Positions 8,496-12,377 of a stretch of 12,377 bases of DNA are shown here, piece by piece. The first letter of the stretch is position 1, and each line of letters opens with the position of its first letter. The DNA is from Dunaliella salina. Taxonomy: Eukaryota; Chlorophyta; Chlorophyceae; Chlamydomonadales; Dunaliellaceae. Location: assembly GCA_002284615.2 (NCBI GenBank), contig MU069440.1, positions 811,555-823,931 on the forward strand, given 5' to 3'. A program made the position numbers and the translations under genes. The notes under the pieces were generated by a model that saw nothing but the letters and a program-made list of their open reading frames with translations, did no database searches and was not told where the DNA came from.

Positions 8496-8898
8496 GCTCT
8501 TCATCATCATGTGGGCTATGCGCCTCACCCCGGTGTCTTGGAAGATCAGTGAGACTATCCTCATTGACAANGACGACACAAGGCCAGAGCATCAGTTGAA
8601 CGCAGCAAAGCAGCAGCATGCAGACCTTTGTAAACTTATTAACGCTAAAGCTGTTACAATTCACCCTATTCTCCTGGGTGTAGGTGGAACTATTTACACT
8701 GAGCATACCCTGAAGCAATTCATACATCTAGGATTGGATCACCAGCGTGCCACAAAGCTTGCTCAACAACTTCATGCCCATTCTGTTCAATATGCCCACA
8801 AACTAGTCACCATCCGCCGCGCTATTGAAAACAAGAATACTTCTCACAGCCAGGCTCTAGAGCCAGGTGCTTCTAGTAACCCTCCAGACCCACATTAG
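8446..8898 (+). pseudogene. E2 RT fingers end joined to RLE-like C-terminus
   Basis: This frame carries SIHKLFIIMWAMRLTPVSWKISETILIDK, the RT fingers segment just before motif A, up to the N at 8571. Directly after the N the character changes: NAAKQQHADLCKLI, then HPILLGVGGTIYTEHTLKQF and LDHQRATKLAQQLHAHSVQYAHKL, ending RRAIEN and a TAG at 8896. A helix with K/Q and H, followed by P-h-h-x-G-x-G-G, resembles the end of restriction-like endonucleases in early-branching LINEs. The catalytic PD...D/E part would lie in the missing segment. Several hundred residues expected between RT fingers and this tail are absent, so the N marks a deletion or a false join. The RLE assignment rests on shape and position only. 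Confidence 0.5.
8571..8571. other. single ambiguous base at a domain discontinuity
   Basis: The only N in the window lies exactly where the E2 reading passes from RT fingers to an RLE-like tail. Such a lone N can represent a scaffold join of unknown size, so the missing palm, thumb and RNase H may be absent only from the assembly. Confidence 0.7.
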
Positions 8899-9159
8899 CA
8901 TTCTCTTTTTCATACCTTGTGGTGAAGGGGGCACACGGCTCTTTTTTTGAGCCAATGTGTCACCTTGTCTTTAATTGATGTAGGGAGAGTTTCTCTGCCT
9001 ACGTAGTTTTTCTTTTTTTTTCTTTAGAAAGGCTCGTGCAGGTTTTCGAAGTTTTTGTCGGAATTGGTTTCAATTTTTGATGCTGGTTGATAATGTTTCA
9101 CCAGCAGCCGATCAGCTAGATTCTCGGGCTGTAGGCCAACTCCTTGCAACCCTTATAAC
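8899..9159 (+). other. E2 3' UTR with three hairpins and T-rich tract
   Basis: No coding sequence is visible. Hairpin 1 spans 8921-8964: GGCTC-T7-GAGCC inside an outer ACAC/GTGT and GGT/ACC stem. Hairpin 2 spans 8980-9002: GTAGGGAGAG / CTCTGCCTAC with one mismatch and a TTT loop. A pyrimidine tract follows at 9007-9025. Hairpin 3 spans 9081-9106: TGCTGGT / ACCAGCA. Non-LTR polymerases commonly recognise structured 3' ends of their own RNA, so these may be the template recognition elements. The open frame that starts at 9077 and runs into E1 is a chance fusion across the 41-bp duplication. Confidence 0.55.
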
Positions 9160-9200
9160 CCAATGGCAAATGCATGGGCATGCTCACTATATAGAAAGGC
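9160..9200. repeat. right 41-bp duplication flanking E2
   Basis: Exact copy of 4705-4745. It is followed by E1 sequence (TCACAACCCTGC) that continues into the methyltransferase-like domain. The last 9 bases plus the next 2 (TAGAAAGGCTC) also occur at 9025-9035 at the end of the E2 T-rich tract. Confidence 0.75.
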
Positions 9201-9722
9201 TCACAACCCTGCTCAAAGCCTACGAAGGAGCCAAAAGAGCAGGCATCCATGCCACCATTCAGCCCCCTGTCCACGATTCAGCATCTGAAATCATGGGTTT
9301 GCTCTCTCGTCAAAAGGCTCAACAGAAAAATCTTTTGGCCCAGAGCAAAAAGGTTTTCAATTCAAACATGTTTATTACTCCTTCCCACATCCGATCAGCC
9401 CTGCAGAAACGGTGCATGGTCTCAGCGGATAGGTTCCCCAGCCCTCTTGATTTTGAAAATACCTACAACACTTATTTCAGCACAAACTACCGAGACCAGG
9501 TCTTTGGGGCGCACACAGACGCCCTCTCTGTACGCTACGCTGGCTTCTCCTTCTGCCATCCTCCACACGATGATGAAATGATGTTTAAACTCCCATGCCA
9601 CGCAGTGCACTCCTCCCTCCATTCCACAGATCCAGTTGCCACCTTCGTGCTCCAGTTGCCTTGAAGGTTGGAACAGCCAAATTACCTGGCTTAAGGTCAC
9701 CTCCCAATCAGATGTAATTTAA
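9201..9722 (+). pseudogene. E1 methyltransferase-like domain (PCIF1-type by eye)
   Basis: The frame reads a helical segment (LTTLLKAYEGAKRAG, then QKAQQKNLLAQSKKVF) and a compact domain: FPSPLDFENTYNTYFS near 9435, FGAHTDALSVRYAG near 9500, FCHPPHDDEMMF near 9550, ATFVLQLP near 9640. The pattern F-x-SPL, then FG, then a (N/D/H)PP(F/Y/H) strand end and a hydrophobic strand ending in LP is that of PCIF1-like adenine methyltransferases, where the PP motif holds the catalytic strand. Here the residue before PP is His instead of the usual Asn/Asp, so activity is doubtful. After the TGA at 9662 the adjacent frame gives EGWNSQITWLKV and ends at TAA 9720-9722, indicating a one-base shift near 9660. 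No upstream SAM-binding glycine loop could be assigned. It was continuous with the PHD region before E2 inserted. Confidence 0.42.
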
Positions 9723-9862
9723 CGTAGCATGGACCAATTATAGGCTAACGTATTAATTCGCCCGGCTGAAGCCTTCAGTGAAGCCTTGAAGGCGTGCCTT
9801 TGAAATCTTATGTAACCCACTATCGTCTCCTCAGCAGAAACTTCATAATTGAATGAATGAAC
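9723..9862. other. unassigned spacer, possible E1 3' end
   Basis: No gene is seen. A CTGAAG-C-CTTCAG palindrome lies near 9766-9778, with AAGCCTTGAAGGC following. The E1 3' boundary may lie here but I see no tail or partner duplication that fixes it. The segment ends in GAATGAATGAAC, whose last nine bases recur at 10146-10154. Confidence 0.4.
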
Positions 9863-10145
9863 TAGACATGCACTTGTTCTCAGGGAGCATCTGGGAGGGG
9901 GCTTGCTGGGCGCGTAATGGCGACTGAGGATGGAAGAAGTAGGGTCCGAGCGCTCAGGGGCTTAGCAGCCTGCTGAGCCAATCCCCCGGATCCCCATTAG
10001 TTCTGCTTCTTGCTCTCTCCTTAGCTAGTTTTGTCTAGTTTAGGTGGAGGGCCTACTGGTGAGGCCTCCAACTTTTGTTAGGGGTTCCTCCCTTAATGCA
10101 TGCAGCCTGTTGGCGGCGTAGACTTTTTTTTCCTTTTCTTTTCTT
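9863..10145 (+). mobile_element. putative T-tailed retroposed unit (SINE or LINE 3' end)
   Basis: 283 bp lie between two copies of TGAATGAAC (9854-9862 and 10146-10154). The right end is a pyrimidine-rich tail (T-rich from 10123) that directly meets the right copy, as in retroposition. Before the tail there is a strong hairpin GGAGGgCCT / AGGCCTCC at 10046-10069 and a smaller AGGG/TCCCT hairpin near 10080. This layout (two hairpins, GTAG, T-rich tail) parallels the E2 3' UTR at 8921-9025, although the sequences differ. No clear pol III A and B boxes were found, so a 5'-truncated LINE end is as likely as a SINE. The direct repeat is low in complexity, which limits confidence. Confidence 0.45.
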
Positions 10146-10154
10146 TGAATGAAC

Positions 10155-10295
10155 AAAACTCACAGGTGAAAGTTCACAAAAAAGGGATTTACCATGAGTG
10201 CAATCTGTGAACTGTGAAGAAACTGTGAAGCAACAAAAAAAACAATACTCCTAAGCCCCTACCTCCTCCATGTGCTGGTCAGCTGCTCATATAGT
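10155..10295. other. noncoding, probable 3' flank of the minus-strand gene
   Basis: The stretch contains repeated GTGAA words (CACAGGTGAAAGTTCAC, then CTGTGAACTGTGAAGAAACTGTGAAG near 10207-10231) and A-rich runs. It lies just downstream of the stop of the minus-strand frame ending at 10296 and could be its 3' UTR. No clear polyadenylation signal was identified. Confidence 0.35.
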
Positions 10296-10903
10296 CTATT
10301 TTCCCTGCCAACCCCTTCTGCTTTTCCCCCCCTGCTTGTTCTTCAGCCCCTTGCCGTGCTGGCCCTTGTTGGCCCCACTCGTGCTCGCCTTCTGTGCACC
10401 CCCTTTCCCCCTCTCCTCTCTGCTCCCACTGTGTCTAGGACGCTTCCCGCCACCCATGCTCCCCACCCCTCTCCTTCCCTTTTTGCCACGTTGCTTGTCC
10501 CCACCGTGCACAACTTGTTGCTCCCTCTCTCTCTTTCCCAAACCTGCTCCGGCACCACGCCCACTCACTTCAGCCTTTTCATACCCAGCCCCCTCATCCC
10601 CACTGTCCTCGTCACTGCTCCTTGCAGCCGGAATCACTTCGAACTCATCGTCATCTCCCATCCCAAAGGTCCCAGCCTTCTTCTTCTTTGGTGTGCGCTG
10701 TTGTTGCTGCTGCTGCTGTTGCCGCTGCCCATGAGCTGCAGAGGCACCACCACCCACTCTCCCTTGTTGCCCGTTCTCATGACCTTGTCCCTCCCCAGCA
10801 CTGACAGCTGTTTGCGCAGCCTCACGCGCAGCTTTGGCCTCTGCGCGCGCTCGTTTCTTTGCAGCCCGCTTCATGCGCTTCTCTGCGGCTGCGACATCGT
10901 CCC
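10296..10903 (-). CDS. 3'-terminal exon of a basic, low-complexity, nucleolar-style protein
   Basis: The minus-strand frame from 10903 to the TAG at 10298-10296 encodes about 200 residues, beginning GDDVAAAEKRMKRAAKKRAR. It then has a glycine-rich stretch, a Q8 tract, PKKKK, an acidic GDDDEFEVIPA and SDEDSGDEG segment, and a long K/R/G-rich tail (KKGRRG, GKRPRHSGSR, SRRGWQGK). Alternating basic and acidic low-complexity blocks are typical of nucleolar or ribosome-biogenesis proteins; the FEVIP-plus-acidic segment recalls SPB1/FtsJ-like rRNA methyltransferases, but no catalytic domain is present, so I do not assign a family. I place the exon start after CAG at 10906-10904, preceded by TTTGCGTGTG, an acceptable 3' splice site. 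The in-frame ATG at 10919 would lie in the intron. Codon and GC use (GC-rich) differ from the AC-rich retroelement ORFs. Upstream exons are outside the recognisable sequence. Confidence 0.5.
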
Positions 10904-11105
10904 CTGCACACGCAAACAAGAGGTGTTGGCAATGGGTGCTTCTGGGGAGGGTGCTGAGGGTGGTTTGCAGCCTGATTCAAGCACTTTTCTGCAGCTGCAG
11001 CATCATCTCCTGCTCACACAAATGAGGGAGGGGTGCAGAAGGTGGCTGCAGCATTGACCTCTGCACACACAAACAAGGGAAGGGTGCGGAGGGTGGGGCC
11101 ACACA
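10880..11105 (-). repeat. three imperfect copies of a 3' splice site plus exon start
   Basis: On the minus strand TTTGYGTG(T/A)GCAG occurs with its AG at 10905-10904, 11011-11010 and 11062-11061. Each is followed by related sequence: GGGACGATGTCGCAGCC, GAGATGATGCTGCAGCT and AGGTCAATGCTGCAGCC. Translated in the same phase they give GDDVAAAEKRM, GDDAAAAEKCL and EVNAAA. Each is preceded by a CACCCTCnnCACCC-type segment. This is a tandem duplication spanning an intron end and exon start. Confidence 0.6.
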
Positions 11106-11698
11106 GACAAAAGCCTGAAGCCACAAGCTGCTTTTCAGCTTCACGCTAAGCGTCTCCTCGCAAGGAAGGGTGCTCATGTGGCGTGGGACAAGGATAAACA
11201 CAGCTTCAAAGCAGGCTCAAAACCTCAAAAACGAGAAGCCATGGCAGAACAATCTCCCTCCAAAGATGCACTGTGGAGCTCGTTTGGCCAGGAGCGGAAC
11301 CTTGATCATTTGATCTGGGAAACCTGGGAAAATTGTCCCCCTGCACATCTTGTCCTGGGACAAACGCATTGCACCATTGCAAAAATCCTGTTTTTCGTGC
11401 ATGCAACAGCACTTGTGAGAACTCTAGTTTCCATGCATGCAACTGCCCTTGCAAAAAAAATACAGCGATCAATAAATGCTACAAGCCTCAGCCTGCACAA
11501 CCACCTTTTTGGTTTATGGTCTCGAAACTATATTCTCATCCTGTTGGGCAAGTGCTTGCTTGCTTGCAAGCAGAAACGCGCACAAAGCCTGCCCAGCTCC
11601 GCCCCCCCCAGCCACCTTGGCATTGACTCACATGCCACTACCGCAACGGCTTGGCATAAATCAGTACTGTACAGCAGGCTGCCACCTGGCGCCACTGC
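11106..11698. other. noncoding, likely intronic, with a short GCATGCAAC repeat
   Basis: No convincing gene is present. A long plus frame (11178-11705) is low in domain character and overlaps repeats. Two 36-bp related units containing GCATGCAAC(A/T)GC(A/C)CTTG start at 11399 and 11435, and a weaker GCATTGCACC copy lies at 11366. A GAAGC...GCTTTTCAGCTTC inverted arrangement lies near 11117-11143. A motif CACCTGGCGCCACTGCCCTA at 11684-11704 resembles monomers of the repeat region further right. Confidence 0.45.
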
Positions 11699-11892
11699 CC
11701 TATGAATAAGGTCCGACATGCCAATGTAATATTACCATCACAGTAGTATTACAGTAACATTATCTGATACTCGATGTAATAACAATTTTGCAGAAGAGTA
11801 ATGTAATCTTATGTACAATTATTACTGATGTAATATTACTGTAATAACAGATTTTGAAAAAGTAATATGACATGTCGCACCCTACCTATGAA
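11699..11892. mobile_element. hAT-like MITE with 8-bp target-site duplication
   Basis: The element spans 11707-11884 (178 bp). Its ends TAAGGTCCGACATGCCA and, on the other strand, TAGGGTGCGACATGTCA form 17-bp terminal inverted repeats matching at 14 positions. They are flanked by exact CCTATGAA copies at 11699-11706 and 11885-11892. An 8-bp duplication and TAGGG-type ends are characteristic of hAT transposons. The interior is AT-rich, has no coding capacity, and contains the palindrome GTAATATTAC twice (11726-11735 and 11830-11839). It must have been mobilised by a transposase encoded elsewhere. Confidence 0.82.
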
Positions 11893-11944
11893 CAACAAAC
11901 ACTCCCAAGTGCTGCCATTGGGTGTTTTGGGGCCGATGCCCCAC

Positions 11945-12042
11945 CAACGACAATCATTGTCATTGACAATTATTGACAATCATTGACAAATTTCCATTGA
12001 CAGGGGCCCCAATCATTGACAAATTTTCATTGACAGGGCCCC
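11945..12042. repeat. ATTGACA repeats with a 32-bp tandem pair
   Basis: Two adjacent 32-bp units begin AATCATTGACAAATTT at 11979 and 12011 and end CATTGACAGGG(G/C)CCC, differing at two positions. Upstream, 11949-11978 holds further ATTGACAA words, including the inverted pair ATTGTCA-T-TGACAAT near 11956-11970. The region lies between the MITE and the minisatellite. Confidence 0.8.
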
Positions 12043-12242
12043 CACTCAGCGCCTGGTGCCGCTGCCCTACGGACATCGAGCACTACCTGGGGCCCCTATT
12101 CACTGCCTGTTGCCCTTGCCCATCAGCAATGAACCGTGTCAGCCCCACCCCCCCTCCCCCCCCCCTTGGCCGCTGCTCTCTAAACAAAAAGCACTGCACC
12201 ACTTCAGTGCCTGGCTGCGTTCCTTGCCTCTTGCTGCAGCTG
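12043..12242. repeat. diverged monomers of the terminal minisatellite, with a C-rich tract
   Basis: Segments such as GCCTGGTGCCGCTGCCCTA near 12049 and AGCACTACCTGGGGCCCC with TTCACTGCCTG (12077-12110) resemble the 45-bp unit further right (AGCAGTACCTGGTGTCTC, TTCAGTGCCTG). A C-rich tract lies at 12143-12168. No gene is supported. Confidence 0.5.
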
Positions 12243-12377
12243 CATCCCTGCTGAGCAGTACCTGGTGTCTCAATTCAGTGCCTGGCTCATCCCTGCTGAG
12301 CAGTACCTGGTGTCTCAATCCAGTGCCTGGCTCATCCCTGCTGAGCAGTACCTGGTGGCTCAATCCAGTGCCTGGCT
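12243..12377. repeat. 45-bp minisatellite, three units, cut by window end
   Basis: Units start at 12243, 12288 and 12333 with CATCCCTGCTGAGCAGTACC and end CAGTGCCTGGCT. Unit 1 differs from unit 2 at one base (AATTCAG versus AATCCAG) and unit 3 differs at one (GGTGGCTC versus GGTGTCTC). The length is a multiple of three, so long frames exist on both strands (for example SRDEPGTGLRHQVLL on the minus strand), but these are a by-product of the period. The array continues past the window edge. Confidence 0.95.

Larger units (their letters stand above)
4746..9159 (+). mobile_element. E2: Dualen-like retrotransposon with APE and RLE remnants, inserted into E1
   Basis: This 4414-bp unit lies between the two 41-bp duplications. 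In order it carries tandem Josephin-like protease domains, an APE endonuclease, a 225-bp in-frame duplication, RT fingers, an N at 8571, an RLE-like C-terminus ending in TAG at 8896, and a 3' UTR with three hairpins and a T-rich tract. RT palm, thumb, RNase H and the catalytic part of RLE are missing at the N, either through an internal deletion or an assembly collapse. Dualen of Chlamydomonas is known to encode both endonuclease types plus cysteine protease, RT and RNase H; E2 fits that plan. Its true 5' end is unknown: 4746 lies at or upstream of the protease coding start (first in-frame ATG 4768). Confidence 0.68.
858..9722 (+). mobile_element. E1: decayed non-LTR retrotransposon, interrupted twice
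   Basis: Three plus-strand blocks (858-2954, 3939-4745 and 9160-9722) become one collinear element once two insertions with target-site duplications are removed. The restored order is reverse transcriptase from motif B onward, RNase H-like remnant, PHD finger, then a methyltransferase-like domain. It is truncated at the 5' side within the RT palm; motif A is not visible. The 3' limit is uncertain. The 9722 end is only the stop of the last recognisable frame. The coding sequence is broken by a stop at 1416, by frame changes near 2408 to 2500, by an extra TA in the TATATA run, and by a one-base shift near 9660. The family is inferred as Dualen/RandI-like from the set of domains shared with E2. 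Confidence 0.6.

Noticed and set aside
9077..9159. N-terminal 28 residues of the frame running 9077-9664
   Set aside because: It starts at TTG/ATG inside the E2 3' UTR and enters the methyltransferase-like domain only because the 41-bp duplication happens to keep it open.
10270..11057. Long plus-strand open frames rich in Leu, Pro and Cys
   Set aside because: They are the antisense shadow of the minus-strand K/R/G/Q-rich exon and of the GC-rich repeats; composition is low complexity and there is no domain.
11178..11705. 175-codon plus-strand open frame
   Set aside because: No recognisable domain; it crosses the GCATGCAAC repeats and ends inside minisatellite-like sequence. Probably intronic noncoding DNA.
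11726..11839. TAATATTAC, the nonanucleotide of geminivirus-type rolling-circle origins, occurs twice (11727-11735 and 11831-11839)
   Set aside because: It is part of the AT-rich palindrome GTAATATTAC inside a MITE. There is no flanking G+C stem, no iterons and no Rep gene, so this is chance.

Overview
This is eukaryotic nuclear DNA dominated by transposable elements. No gene in it is certainly intact. The element types (a dual-endonuclease non-LTR retrotransposon resembling Dualen/RandI of green algae, a second LINE family, and a hAT-like MITE) suggest the green lineage, either a green alga or an early-diverging land plant. I cannot name the species. A single N at 8571 shows that the assembly is imperfect.

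The main result is a nested insertion structure read from target-site duplications. The outer element E1 lies on the plus strand, from about 858 to about 9722. It carries a reverse transcriptase (motif B to thumb), an RNase H-like remnant, a PHD finger, and a methyltransferase-like domain at 9201-9722. E1 is interrupted twice. A 5'-truncated LINE (called LINE-D) sits on the minus strand at 2955-3938, flanked by a perfect 13-bp duplication, and ends in a TTAGG-like tail. A second large plus-strand element, E2, occupies 4746-9159 and is flanked by a perfect 41-bp duplication. Removing both insertions restores a collinear E1.

E2 encodes two tandem Josephin-like cysteine protease domains, an APE-type endonuclease and the N-terminal fingers of a reverse transcriptase. 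At the N it jumps to a short C-terminal region that looks like the end of a restriction-like endonuclease (RLE), followed by a 3' UTR rich in hairpins. If E1 and E2 belong to one family, the combined order would be Josephin - Josephin - APE - RT - RNase H - PHD - methyltransferase-like - RLE. Dualen is known to encode cysteine protease, APE, RT, RNase H and RLE. The doubled Josephin fold, the PHD finger and the methyltransferase-like domain are the parts worth checking for novelty. All copies carry stops or frameshifts.

Outside E1, positions 1-857 hold a TG/CG microsatellite and unclassified noncoding DNA. Positions 9863-10145 look like a small T-tailed retroposed unit between 9-bp direct repeats. 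A probable host gene 3' exon lies on the minus strand at 10296-10903 and encodes a basic, Q-rich and acidic nucleolar-style tail; its presumed 3' splice site is repeated three times upstream. The right end holds a 178-bp hAT-like MITE with an 8-bp duplication, a 32-bp ATTGACA repeat pair and a 45-bp minisatellite that runs off the window.
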